The translations under genes were made by a program, and so were the position numbers. 64,000 nt of DNA, taken from Massilia sp. ST3. GTDB lineage: Bacteria; Pseudomonadota; Gammaproteobacteria; Burkholderiales; Burkholderiaceae_D. Below, piece after piece: positions 10,229 to 18,383 of this stretch. The stretch spans positions 1 to 64,000 of the forward strand of contig NZ_JAGPWC010000015.1 of assembly GCF_018119405.1 (NCBI RefSeq). Direction: 5' to 3'. Positions within the stretch are counted from its first letter, which is position 1; each line of letters begins with the position of its first letter. The notes beneath the pieces were generated by a model. The model saw only the letters and a list, made by a program, of their open reading frames with translations, searched no databases and was not told the origin of the DNA.

Positions 10229-12158
10229 AGGCGGCATCGCCGCCCTGTGGAGCGAAATCGGCCGCCTGACCGAGGAGGGCGAGCTGCGCCGCCTGTCGGG
10301 CGCCTTCGCGCGCTTCGTGGCCGCGCTGGGCCATGCTTCGCCGCCGCTGGTGCTGGCCGCCACCGTGCTGTCCGAACTCGAAGGCCATGGCCACAGCTGC
10401 CTGCAGCTGGCCGACCTGGCCGACGGCCAGGCTGCCGCCGCGCTGCTGGGCTGGAGCGAGGAGCAGTGGAAGGCCCTGGCGGCGAGCGCCGCCCCCTTGC
10501 CGCGCGGCGCCAAGGGCTGGGCGGCCCAGCTGGCGGCCTGCGAGCAGGTCTGGCAGGTCGATGAATTCAACTACGACCAGCCGCTGGTGCTGGACGGCGA
10601 GCGGCTCTACCTGCGCCGCTACTGGCGCGACGAGCTGCTGGTGGCGCAATCGGTGCGCGAGCGCGCCAAGCGCGAGCGCCAGGTCGACCCTAGCGCCGTG
10701 CGCGCATGGCTCGACATCCTGTTCGCCTCGCAGCGCGCGGCGGAAAAGCCCGACTGGCAAAAGCTCGCCTGCGCCATCGCCCTGCGCGGCGCGGTCGGCA
10801 TCATCACCGGCGGCCCCGGCACCGGCAAGACCTATACCGTGGCGCGCCTGCTGGCGCTGCTGTTCGCCACCGCGCCGCAAGCGGGCAGCCAGCGCATCGC
10901 CCTGGCCGCGCCGACCGGCAAGGCGGCGGCGCGCCTCAAGCAGTCGATCGACAAGGCCCTGAACGAGCTGGCCGAGCGGGTGGGCGACAAGCTGCCGCTG
11001 CGCGAGCTGACCGCGCGCATGGGCGCGGCGCGCACCCTGCACAGCCTGCTGGGCGCGCGTCCCGACAGCCGCGCCTTCGCCCACCACCGCGGCAATCCGC
11101 TCGACGTCGACGTCCTGATCGTCGACGAAGCCTCGATGGTGCACCTGGAAATGATGGCCAGCCTGCTGGACGCGCTGCCGCCCATGGCGACCCTGGTCCT
11201 GCTGGGCGACAAGGACCAGCTGGCCTCGGTCGAGGCGGGCGCGGTACTGGGCGACCTGTGCCACAACGCCCAGGCCGGCGCGTACTCGCCCGCCACGCTG
11301 GACTATGTGCGCGAGGCCAGCGGCGAAGAACTCCCCGAGGAATTCCTCGGCGGCGGCGGGCCGCTGGCCCAGCAGACCGTGATGCTGCGCCACAGCCGCC
11401 GCTTCGGCGGCCCGATCGGCCAGCTGGCCCTGGCCGTGAATGCGGGCGAGGCCGCGCGCGCCGTGGAAGTACTCGAGCAGGGAAATGCGTCGGGCGACGC
11501 CGGTGTGCGCTGGATCGACCATGCCCAGCCCCAGCAGCTCCTGCAGCTGGCGCAATCGGGATACGGCCCCTACCTGGAGCTGCTCCAGGCCGGGCCGCAG
11601 GGCCCGCACGACGACTGGGTGCGCCAGGTGCTGCTGCGCTTCGAAGCCTTCCGCATCCTGTGCGCGGTGCGCGAAGGGGAGTGGGGCGTGACCGGCCTGA
11701 ACGACGCCATCGGCCAGCGCCTGGAATCGGCGCGCCTGCTGCGCCGTGGCGGCGAATGGTATGTCGGGCGCCCGGTGATGGTGACCCGCAACGACTACGG
11801 CACTGGCGTGTTCAACGGCGACATCGGCCTGACTCTGATGGACCCGGCGCGCCCGGGTTCGCTGCGCGTCTACTTCCTGGAGGGCGACACGGTGCGCAGC
11901 GTGCTGGCCACCCGCCTGCGCAACGTCGAGACGGCGTTCGCGATGACGGTCCACAAGTCGCAGGGCTCGGAATTCCGCCACACGGTGCTGGCCCTGCCGC
12001 GCGAGCGCAGCGCCATCCTGACCCGCGAGCTGGTCTATACCGGCATCACGCGCGCCAGCGAGTTCTTCACCCTGGTCACGCCAGCCGGCGAGGTGCTGCT
12101 GGATGCGATCGGGCGGCGCATCCACCGCACCAGCGGCCTGCGCGACATGATCGGGTAA
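10215..12158 (+). CDS. recD: Exodeoxyribonuclease V alpha subunit RecD
   Basis: The product has 647 residues and is the 5'-3' SF1B helicase motor of RecBCD. Walker A GGPGTGKTYT is near residue 199 and the DEA-type motif II VDEASMVHLEMM near 305. The C-terminal UvrD-like segment has VHKSQGSEFRHTVLALP and the YTGITRASE box that ends the family. The gene begins inside the recB 3' end. A bidirectional terminator directly after the stop closes the recCBD operon. Confidence 0.96.
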   Translation: MAKAEGGIAALWSEIGRLTEEGELRRLSGAFARFVAALGHASPPLVLAATVLSELEGHGHSCLQLADLADGQAAAALLGWSEEQWKALAASAAPLPRGAKGWAAQLAACEQVWQVDEFNYDQPLVLDGERLYLRRYWRDELLVAQSVRERAKRERQVDPSAVRAWLDILFASQRAAEKPDWQKLACAIALRGAVGIITGGPGTGKTYTVARLLALLFATAPQAGSQRIALAAPTGKAAARLKQSIDKALNELAERVGDKLPLRELTARMGAARTLHSLLGARPDSRAFAHHRGNPLDVDVLIVDEASMVHLEMMASLLDALPPMATLVLLGDKDQLASVEAGAVLGDLCHNAQAGAYSPATLDYVREASGEELPEEFLGGGGPLAQQTVMLRHSRRFGGPIGQLALAVNAGEAARAVEVLEQGNASGDAGVRWIDHAQPQQLLQLAQSGYGPYLELLQAGPQGPHDDWVRQVLLRFEAFRILCAVREGEWGVTGLNDAIGQRLESARLLRRGGEWYVGRPVMVTRNDYGTGVFNGDIGLTLMDPARPGSLRVYFLEGDTVRSVLATRLRNVETAFAMTVHKSQGSEFRHTVLALPRERSAILTRELVYTGITRASEFFTLVTPAGEVLLDAIGRRIHRTSGLRDMIG

Positions 12159-12165
12159 AAAAGAA

Positions 12166-12185
12166 AAGGGGCCTTGCGGCCCCTT
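12166..12185. terminator. Bidirectional terminator between recD and pbpG
   Basis: AAGGGGCC-TTGC-GGCCCCTT forms an 8-bp stem. On the minus strand it is followed by a T-rich run (complement of AAAAAAGAAAA), and on the plus strand by TTGTT. It separates two convergent genes. Confidence 0.8.
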
Positions 12186-12206
12186 GTTCATTCCTGCGTG
12201 CGCAGA

Positions 12207-13142
12207 TCAGTTGCGGCGCTTGCGGCTCGGCTTGACCTTCGCCTTGTTGCGCTTCTTGACCGCCTTGACCTTGGCTTTGCCGGCGCTGGCCTTGATGCGG
12301 GCGCGGCTCGAGCTGGCCTTGAAGCGCGGCGCGCGGGTCGAGGCGGTGGCCACCGGTTCGCCGCTGATGAAGCGGCGGATCTTCAGCGCATCCAGGATGC
12401 GGGCCGACGAGGCGCTGGCGTTCAGCAGCACCATGGTCGCGTTCTTGCCGGCGGCCTTGATGTTCATGATCAGGCAGCGGCCCGCTTCCGAGGTGTAGCC
12501 GGTCTTGGACAGACCGATGTCCCAGCCCTTGGCGCCCACCAGGCGGTTGGTGTTGCGGTACTCGACCTGGCGGCCGTTGATGCTGATGAGATCCTTCGAC
12601 TCCGTGGTCATTTCGGTGATCTCGGGATAGCGGCTCGATGCGGCCGCCATCTTGATCAGGTCGCCTGCGGTCGAGCGGTTGCGCGGCGACAGGCCGGTCG
12701 GCTCTTCGATCACGGTCTGGCTCATGCCCAGCGCGGCGGTCTTGCGGCGCACGGCGGCCTTGAAGCCGGCGTCGCCACCCGGGAAGGTGCGGGCCAGCGC
12801 GGCGGCGGCGCGGTTGTCCGAGGACATCAGGGCCAGCTGCAGCACGTCGCGGCGCGGGATGTGGGCGCCGACGGGAACGCGCGAGCTGCTGTGCTTGAAG
12901 GTGTCGACGTCGCTGCGGTCGATCTCGATCAGCTCGTTCATGTCCTGCCGGGCGTCGAGCACGACCATCGCGGTCATCAGTTTGGTCAGGGAGGCGATTG
13001 GCACTACTCGGTCGGCGTTCTTCTCGAGCAGGATTTTGCCGGTATCGTCTTCCACCACGAGCACCGATTGCGAACCGAAGGGCACGGCGAAAGCCGCAGC
13101 CGAGATCGACATCAGTACGGTGGCGAACAGTTTTTTGATCAT
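12207..13142 (-). CDS. pbpG: D-alanyl-D-alanine endopeptidase, PBP7 type, with a basic tail
   Basis: This periplasmic peptidase cleaves D-Ala-meso-DAP crosslinks in peptidoglycan. The start at MIKKLFATVL gives a signal peptide ending at AAAFA (residue 19). Penicillin-binding motifs are all present: SLTK at 51-54, SDN at 108-110 and KTG at 213-215. The protein has 311 residues. The last 45 or so residues are an unusual Lys/Arg/Ala-rich tail (AGKAKVKAVKKRNKAKVK) beyond the catalytic domain, possibly for binding the wall or outer-membrane charges. A longer open frame upstream would hide the signal peptide and is not used. Confidence 0.92.
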   Translation of the reverse strand: MIKKLFATVLMSISAAAFAVPFGSQSVLVVEDDTGKILLEKNADRVVPIASLTKLMTAMVVLDARQDMNELIEIDRSDVDTFKHSSSRVPVGAHIPRRDVLQLALMSSDNRAAAALARTFPGGDAGFKAAVRRKTAALGMSQTVIEEPTGLSPRNRSTAGDLIKMAAASSRYPEITEMTTESKDLISINGRQVEYRNTNRLVGAKGWDIGLSKTGYTSEAGRCLIMNIKAAGKNATMVLLNASASSARILDALKIRRFISGEPVATASTRAPRFKASSSRARIKASAGKAKVKAVKKRNKAKVKPSRKRRN

Positions 13143-13383
13143 TGCTGGTCTGGAATCCGGGTTGATTTGACAGTTCTGGGAGGCGCCAGGGCGGCGCGCA
13201 ATCAACATCTATCTGTAGGGCAACTATAGGAGGGACGATAGCACCTATCCGCTAGGCATGTCTATGGCGTACAAACAAAATCCCCCTTGGAAAGGGTGTT
13301 TTTCGCGGAAAACATGGCGCGAATGCGTCACTCCTTGTCGAGTGCCTACCAGCTCTGCTCAGCAGTATACCTGGAACCAAAAA
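13143..13383. other. Gene-free stretch between pbpG and sbp
   Basis: This roughly 240-base stretch lies upstream of pbpG (minus strand) and downstream of sbp. A TATAGT-like box on the minus strand near 13225 could serve pbpG, but I see no matching -35 box. A weak CCCTT-GGA-AAGGG hairpin lies near 13295. I see no small gene. Confidence 0.35.
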
Positions 13384-13412
13384 AACAAGCCCTGCGCACG
13401 GCAGGGCTTGTT
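13384..13412 (-). terminator. Rho-independent terminator of sbp
   Basis: AACAAGCCCTGC and GCAGGGCTTGTT form a 12-bp stem around a 5-base loop. Read on the minus strand it is followed by a T run (complement of AAAAAAA). Confidence 0.88.
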
Positions 13413-13438
13413 TGACAATCGTATTGACGCCGGAAGAT

Positions 13439-14449
13439 TTACTTCGACTGGTAGATCTTGTCGAATTCGCCACCGTCGTCGAAGTGACGGTCTTGCGCCT
13501 TTTGCCAGCCGCCGAACAGTTCGTCGACGGTGAACAGGGTGATCGGCTTGTAGTTGGCCGCGTACTTCTTCATCACCGCTTCGTTGCGGACGCGCAGGAA
13601 GTGCTTGGCGCCGATCTCCTGGCCCTGCGGCGTGTACAGGAAGTTCAGGTAGGCGGTCGCGGGCTTGCGCAGGTTGCGGCGGTCGACCACCTTGTCGACC
13701 ACGGCCACCGGCGACTCGGCCAGGATCGAGACCGAGGGGTAGACCACTTCGAAATTGTCGCCGAACTCGGCGCGCACCATGCTCACTTCGTTCTCGAAGG
13801 TCACCAGCACGTCGCCGATCTGGCGCTGGGTGAAGGTGGTGGTGGCGGCGCGGCCGCCGGCGTCCAGGATCGGCACGTTCTTGAAGATGCGGCCGACCAG
13901 GTCGCGCGCCTGCTGCTCGTTGCCGCCCTTCTTCAGCACCGAGCCCCAGGCCGCCAGGTAGGTGTAGCGGCCATTGCCCGCGGTCTTAGGATTCGGGATG
14001 ATGACCTGCACGCCCGGACGGGCCAGGTCTTCCCAGTTGCGGATCTGCTTAGGATTACCCTTGCGGACCAGGTAGACCATGGTCGAGTAGTACGGCGCGG
14101 CGTTGTTCGGGAATTTCTTGGCCCAGTCCTTCGTCACCAGGCCGCGCTCGGCCAGCATGTCGATGTCGTTGGCCTGGTTCATGGTCACCACCGAGGCTTC
14201 CAGGCCGTCGGCGACGGCGCGCGCCTGCTTGCTGGAGCCGCCGTGCGACTGCTTGACGGTCACGGTCTCGCCGGTTTGCTTCTTGTAGGCGTCGATGAAG
14301 GCCGGGTTGATGTCCTTGTACAGTTCGCGCGCCACGTCGTAGGACACGTTCAGCAGCTCGGTGCCGGCGGCGCTGGCCTGGAAGGGCAGGGCCGCGCCCA
14401 GGGCCAGGGTAAGGATCCAGCGGCGCAGCGAATTCGGGGTGGTGGTCAT
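13439..14449 (-). CDS. sbp: Sulfate ABC transporter periplasmic binding protein
   Basis: The product has 336 residues with a signal peptide ending near PFQASA. It matches the Sbp/CysP family: LLNVSYDVARELYKDINPAF near the mature N-terminus, the sulfate-contacting KQSHGGSSKQARAV, and VIIPNPKTAGNGRYTYLAAW. It delivers sulfate or thiosulfate to a CysTWA permease. No cysT, cysW or cysA gene is in the window, so this is a stand-alone gene with its own terminator. A 15-bp dyad about 110 bases upstream may be part of its promoter. Confidence 0.93.
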   Translation of the reverse strand: MTTTPNSLRRWILTLALGAALPFQASAAGTELLNVSYDVARELYKDINPAFIDAYKKQTGETVTVKQSHGGSSKQARAVADGLEASVVTMNQANDIDMLAERGLVTKDWAKKFPNNAAPYYSTMVYLVRKGNPKQIRNWEDLARPGVQVIIPNPKTAGNGRYTYLAAWGSVLKKGGNEQQARDLVGRIFKNVPILDAGGRAATTTFTQRQIGDVLVTFENEVSMVRAEFGDNFEVVYPSVSILAESPVAVVDKVVDRRNLRKPATAYLNFLYTPQGQEIGAKHFLRVRNEAVMKKYAANYKPITLFTVDELFGGWQKAQDRHFDDGGEFDKIYQSK

Positions 14450-14556
14450 GTTGTTCTCGCTTGGTCAGTGATGCAGGGGTGGTGCATGAGGTAGTGCACA
14501 GGGTACATGTTCACTAATTTCGTGCCGGAACGGAACGACAGATTTGTCATATCCAT

Positions 14557-14571
14557 ATACGGCGCCCGTAT
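14557..14571. promoter_or_regulatory. Perfect dyad upstream of sbp
   Basis: ATACGG-CGC-CCGTAT is a perfect 6-bp inverted repeat. It lies in the divergent region between sbp and the GNAT gene and could be an operator. No regulator can be named from the sequence. Confidence 0.25.
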
Positions 14572-14671
14572 TGTGCAGTGCGAAAGCAGAGCCTCTACCT
14601 TTCGGTGTATAGTCGAGGCCTCGCGACGCGCCGGCGGCGCTCGTCCGTTTCGTTTTCAATGTAGATGATAG

Positions 14672-15205
14672 ATGTCCACCCGTATTGAAATCCGCAAGGC
14701 GCTTCCTGATGACGCGCCTGCCGCCTGCACCCTGCTGCGCCGCTCGATCGAGGAGTGCCGCCAGGACGACCACCGGAACCATCCGGAGGTCCTCGGTCCC
14801 TGGCTCGGCAACAAGACCCCGGCCACCGTGGCCGCCTGGTTCTCTACGCCCAGCAATTTCGCCCTGGTCGCGGAAAGCGAAGGCCAGCTGGTGGGCATGG
14901 CCCTGCTGACCCAGGCCGGCAAGGTGGCCCTGTGCTACGTGCTGCCGGAAGCCCTGCGCTGCGGCGTCGGCCGTGCGCTGCTGTCCGCCCTCGAAGACCA
15001 GGCGCGCGCCTGGAACATCGCCAAGCTGCACCTCAACAGCCCGGCCGGCGCCACCGCCTTCTTCGAGCGCCACGGTTATCTCAATGCCGGCAAGGAAAAA
15101 TCCTGCTTCGGCCTCGACTGCGACCTGATGTGGAAACGCCTCGACGAAACCTGCGCCACCGAGCAAGGCGCGGCGCGCAAGCGTTTCTGCAATTGCAGCG
15201 GATAA
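14672..15205 (+). CDS. GNAT-family N-acetyltransferase
   Basis: The 177-residue protein has a single acetyltransferase fold. RIEIRKALPDDAPAACTLLR is the usual GNAT first strand and helix. The acetyl-CoA loop is degenerate but recognisable in LPEALRCGVGRALLSALEDQ (CGVGRALL for the usual R/QxxGxG/A), and FFERHGYLNAGKEKSCFG is the family C-terminal strand. The substrate cannot be told. The C-terminal tail carries an odd CATEQGAARKRFCNC stretch with two cysteines. It lies alone between divergent sbp and the DUF882 gene. Confidence 0.85.
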   Translation: MSTRIEIRKALPDDAPAACTLLRRSIEECRQDDHRNHPEVLGPWLGNKTPATVAAWFSTPSNFALVAESEGQLVGMALLTQAGKVALCYVLPEALRCGVGRALLSALEDQARAWNIAKLHLNSPAGATAFFERHGYLNAGKEKSCFGLDCDLMWKRLDETCATEQGAARKRFCNCSG

Positions 15206-15274
15206 ACCACAGCCCCGTCTTTTGTGCCGTCCCGCCTTAGGCTATAGTACGCGTCTCGCATTGATGAGTTCGTT

Positions 15275-15904
15275 ATGGCTTCACGTAGAGATTTCCTGAA
15301 ACAGGGCGCCGGCCTGTGTGCCCTGGGCGCCCTCGGCAGCCCGGTCGCGGCAGCCGCAGCCTCCAACACCACCGATATGTCGCCGCCGCCGGACCTGTTC
15401 GACGCGCAGCTGCTGGACCTGGATTTCTGGGTCAAGCCGCGCACCCTGTCGGTGGTGCGCCCGGCCAGCGGCGAACGCGCCAAGGTGCTGTACTGGAAGG
15501 ACGGCGAGGTGATCGATTCGGCCTACCAGGAGCTGTGCCACCTGCTGCGCGACGTGAACGGCCGCGAGACCGCGCCCATCGATCCCAAGCTGCTCGAGAT
15601 GCTGTGGGGGACGCAGGCCTTCATCGCCCGCTACGGCCTGGTGCAGCCGCTCGAGATCCTGTCGGGCTACCGTACCGAAGCGTCCAACAAGCGCCTGATC
15701 GAAGAGGGCATCCCGGCCGCGCGCAAATCCTTGCACATGATGGGCAAGGCGGCCGACATCCGCGTCGCCGCGCTCAACGAGGAAGTGCTGGGCGGCCTGA
15801 TCCGCAGCTTCCGCCAGGGCGGCGTCGGCTACTACTACCGCTCCGGCCCGAAAGGTGGCTGGATCCACGCCGACACCGGCCTGCAGCGCACCTGGAAGGG
15901 CTGA
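15275..15904 (+). CDS. Exported DUF882 / M15-like murein peptidase (YcbK type)
   Basis: The 209-residue protein starts with a Tat-type signal, SRRDFLKQGAGLCALGALG, ending near VAAAA. The mature part is a peptidase M15_2 (DUF882) domain. The metal-site pattern SLHMMGKAADIR (H-x5-AxD) and the downstream WIHADTG (HxD) are intact, as is LSGYRTEASNKRLIEEG. The family is related to zinc-dependent murein DD-peptidases, as in the YcbK group. Tat export would suggest the metal is inserted in the cytoplasm. The gene stands alone. Confidence 0.88.
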   Translation: MASRRDFLKQGAGLCALGALGSPVAAAAASNTTDMSPPPDLFDAQLLDLDFWVKPRTLSVVRPASGERAKVLYWKDGEVIDSAYQELCHLLRDVNGRETAPIDPKLLEMLWGTQAFIARYGLVQPLEILSGYRTEASNKRLIEEGIPAARKSLHMMGKAADIRVAALNEEVLGGLIRSFRQGGVGYYYRSGPKGGWIHADTGLQRTWKG

Positions 15905-16020
15905 GCCCCCGGACGCGTGCGAGGGGCTTGCGGAACTTGGGCTAGTATTTGCCATCATGGCCTGGGCAGGACGCCCGGGCCGGTCATTCCTTCCCGCATT
16001 TCCTTTCCAAGGAGGCTGTG

Positions 16021-16314
16021 ATGGCAACAATGAACGCACCCACGATGGACCGCAGGACCACCGGCGAACGCCGCGTGTCGATGCGCCCCCATGCGCGCTC
16101 CGCGATGTCCGCCCTCGATTACCTGGCGATGGCGCTCCTGATCATCGGCGGCCTGAACTGGGGCATGGTCGGCCTGTTCGACGTCGACATGGTTGCCACC
16201 CTGTTCGGCCCGGACAGCCCGCTGACCCGCGTGGTCTATGTGCTGGTGGGCGTGGCGGCGCTGTACTCGGTCTACACGATGGCCAAGATGGCCGGCAGCA
16301 AGCGCGGCTTGTGA
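16021..16314 (+). CDS. DUF378 small membrane protein
   Basis: The 97-residue protein has an AAGGAGG ribosome-binding site 5 bases before the ATG, which decides the start. A charged N-terminus of about 38 residues is followed by two membrane helices: YLAMALLIIGGLNWGMVGLF and the segment VVYVLVGVAALYSVYTMAKM. The GGLNWG motif is diagnostic of DUF378 (YuzA-like). The function of the family is unknown. The stop overlaps a possible GTG start of the next gene, so the two may be translated together. Confidence 0.88.
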   Translation: MATMNAPTMDRRTTGERRVSMRPHARSAMSALDYLAMALLIIGGLNWGMVGLFDVDMVATLFGPDSPLTRVVYVLVGVAALYSVYTMAKMAGSKRGL

Positions 16315-16319
16315 GCCGC

Positions 16320-16781
16320 ATGCGGGTCGGACTGATCTCCGACACGCACGGGCTGCTGCGCCCGCAGGCGCTGGATTTCCTGCGGGGCAGCGCCCACATC
16401 CTTCACGCGGGCGACATCGTCGGGCCGGAGATCCTCGAGCGGCTGGGCGAACTGGCGCCCGTCAGCGCGGTGCGCGGGAACAACGACCTCGGCGCCTGGG
16501 CCGCCGGCCTGCCGCATGCGCTGCGCCTGGAGCTGGGCGGCGTCGGCGTCTACATGATTCACGATCTCAAGGAACTGGATATCGATCCTGTCGCGGCCGG
16601 CGTGCGCGTGGTGGTGGCGGGGCATTCGCACAAGCCGTCGCGTGTGGAGCGGGATGGGGTGTTGTATGTGAATCCGGGGAGTGCGGGGCGGCGCAGATTC
16701 ACGCTGCCGATTTCGGTGGGAGAGTTGTTCATCGAGGGCGGGGACGTGCGCGTGCGGCTCGTGACGCTCGATGTCGAATGA
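16320..16781 (+). CDS. YfcE/MJ0936-type metallophosphoesterase
   Basis: The 153-residue protein is a complete small calcineurin-like phosphodiesterase. Metal-binding motifs are GLISDTHG (D-x-H), HAGDIVG (GD), RGNNDLG (GNxD) and VAGHSHKP (GHSH), followed by YVNPGSAGRRR. Members such as YfcE hydrolyse phosphodiesters in vitro. The true cellular substrate is not known for most. Translation could start at this ATG or at a GTG nine bases earlier that overlaps the DUF378 stop. A long hairpin lies just after the stop. Confidence 0.9.
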   Translation: MRVGLISDTHGLLRPQALDFLRGSAHILHAGDIVGPEILERLGELAPVSAVRGNNDLGAWAAGLPHALRLELGGVGVYMIHDLKELDIDPVAAGVRVVVAGHSHKPSRVERDGVLYVNPGSAGRRRFTLPISVGELFIEGGDVRVRLVTLDVE

Positions 16782-16793
16782 GGTGGCGTGCTG

Positions 16794-16840
16794 CGAACTT
16801 GGGCGGAACAATGCCAGTGGCATTGTTCCGGCCAAGTTCG
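16794..16840. repeat. Long imperfect hairpin after the phosphoesterase gene
   Basis: CGAACTTGG-GCGGAACAATGCC pairs with GGCATTGTTCC-GG-CCAAGTTCG around a 3-base loop, giving about 20 paired positions with one small bulge. There is no T run, so it is not a plain rho-independent terminator. It could be a 3' mRNA stabiliser or a REP-like element. Confidence 0.55.
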
Positions 16841-16920
16841 CCGAGCCGCCCTTGACATCAAACTTCAGCCCCACCCCCAAAATCCCGTAAGATAGCGCCA
16901 CTCCCATATACACGCAGCAC

Positions 16921-17325
16921 ATGACCTCCCAGCCCGACACACCACCCCGCTTCAAGCCCCGCCCCTGGACGCCCCTCGAGACCCCGCAGGACGTCGAACT
17001 CTGGATCGACGAGCACAACCGCTTCCTGCAGGAGACTGTCAAACCCCAGGAAACCGGCGTCGGCATCTGCTTCACCCTGGGCGAAGGCGGCAATGTCACC
17101 ATGCAGACCACGGCCGACGCCGTGATCCTCGACGTCGACCAGGATGCCGCCTGGATCGCGCCCCTGATCAGCGCCGCCACCGGCGTCGAGCCGCCGCGTG
17201 GCCAGATCTGGGTGCTGCCCGACGACAAGCTGGTCCAGCTGATCCTGGGCCTGTCGATGCTGGTCGAGAGCACGACCCTGGTCACTGGCCACAACTTCGG
17301 CTCGCAGGGCCGGCGCGCCTGGTGA
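16921..17325 (+). CDS. Uncharacterised 134-residue protein
   Basis: I do not recognise this family. The protein is soluble with no signal peptide or membrane segment. It is acidic in the middle and begins with a Pro-rich stretch (PRFKPRPWTPLETPQDVELW). Predicted features are one helix (VELWIDEHNRFLQETVKP), a beta-rich centre (GICFTLGEGGNVTMQTTADA) and a hydrophobic helix (KLVQLILGLSMLVESTTL). Codon use fits its neighbours, and it is convergent with the SMP-30 gene with a one-base gap. I regard it as a real gene because of its start context and composition. Confidence 0.65.
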   Translation: MTSQPDTPPRFKPRPWTPLETPQDVELWIDEHNRFLQETVKPQETGVGICFTLGEGGNVTMQTTADAVILDVDQDAAWIAPLISAATGVEPPRGQIWVLPDDKLVQLILGLSMLVESTTLVTGHNFGSQGRRAW

Positions 17326-17326
17326 A

Positions 17327-18274
17327 TCAGTAGGGCAGGCCGCTCACCGCGAGCGGCAGCCGCCACAGCGCGCCCGCGCCGGTGATGTAGAGCGTCTTGC
17401 CGCCCTTGCCGCCGAAGGCCGCATTGGTGACGTTGGCGTCGACCCGGATCGTGGCCAGTTCCCGGCCCTGCGGCGAGAATACGCGCACCCGCTTCGCTCC
17501 ATGCTCGGTCACGTAGATGTTGCCGTGGCAGTCGAGCGTCATGCCGTCGCCGCCTTCCAGGCCGCTCACCAGCGTGCGCCCGGCCTGGGGCGCGCCCTTC
17601 ACGATGGGATAGGCCTTGAGCAGGCCGTCGCTGGCGTTCACGTACAGCAGCTCGCCCGCCGGCGACAGCGCGATGCCGTTCGGATTGGGACGCGTGCCGT
17701 CGACCAGCGTCACCGCGCCATCCGTGCCGACGCGGTAGATCCCCGTCACCGGCTGCCCGCCCGGCGCCGCCGCCTTCTGCCAATCCGGATCGGTGAAGTA
17801 GACCGCGCCGTCGGCCGCGATCGCGATGTCGTTCGGCGAGTTGAACACATTCCCCTTGTAGCTGCCCGCGAGCAGCGCGGCCTTGGCGCCGTCCCAGGCA
17901 TGGCGCAGCAGCGCCTTGTCCTTGTGGCTGGCCAGGACCAGCCTGCCTCCCGCATCGACGGCCAGGCCATTGCTGCCGCCGTCCTCGATCGCGGTGCTCA
18001 CCTTGCCGTCCGGTCCCAGCCTGCGCACGCGCGAGGGGAAACCCTTGGCGAAACTGAAGTCGGAAAAGTAGAGCGCATCCTTGATCCAAACCGGCCCTTC
18101 GTAGAGCCCGGGTTCCGCGCGCGTGGGCGCGGCCGCGGCGACGCGTTCGGCCTTCAGCTCGCCGGCAGGGGCCAGGCCGCAGGACGCGGCCAGGGCGCTG
18201 GCGGGAAGCAGCCCGGCGCCGAAGACGAAGCAGGAAAGGGTGGAAAGGGACACGATGGAAATCCGCATGATCAT
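17327..18274 (-). CDS. Exported SMP-30/gluconolactonase-family lactonase
   Basis: The 315-residue protein starts with a signal peptide (ISIVSLSTLSCFVFGAGLLP, cleavage near ALAAS). The rest is a six-bladed SMP-30/gluconolaconase propeller: EGPVWIKDALYFSDFSF carries the metal-binding Glu, NSPNDIAIAADGAVYFTDPD the central Asn/Asp site, and RPNPNGIALSPAGELLYVN the next blade with its Asn. It probably hydrolyses a sugar lactone in the periplasm. It is divergent from a glucose-fructose-oxidoreductase-like gene, which would produce such a lactone. Confidence 0.87.
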   Translation of the reverse strand: MIMRISIVSLSTLSCFVFGAGLLPASALAASCGLAPAGELKAERVAAAAPTRAEPGLYEGPVWIKDALYFSDFSFAKGFPSRVRRLGPDGKVSTAIEDGGSNGLAVDAGGRLVLASHKDKALLRHAWDGAKAALLAGSYKGNVFNSPNDIAIAADGAVYFTDPDWQKAAAPGGQPVTGIYRVGTDGAVTLVDGTRPNPNGIALSPAGELLYVNASDGLLKAYPIVKGAPQAGRTLVSGLEGGDGMTLDCHGNIYVTEHGAKRVRVFSPQGRELATIRVDANVTNAAFGGKGGKTLYITGAGALWRLPLAVSGLPY

Positions 18275-18296
18275 GGTGTTGTTACCGCTATCATTT

Positions 18297-18309
18297 ATCG
18301 TGAAACGAT
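18297..18309. promoter_or_regulatory. Short dyad in the divergent lactonase/oxidoreductase promoter region
   Basis: ATCGT-GAA-ACGAT is a perfect 5-bp inverted repeat in the 109-base region that must hold both promoters. It is a possible shared operator, but it is short enough to occur by chance. Confidence 0.25.
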
Positions 18310-18383
18310 TGTATCCTTGTTAAGCCCGGGTGGAAATACCCGGCGCATGGAGACAAGCAAACGAACGAGAACAGGAGATGGGC

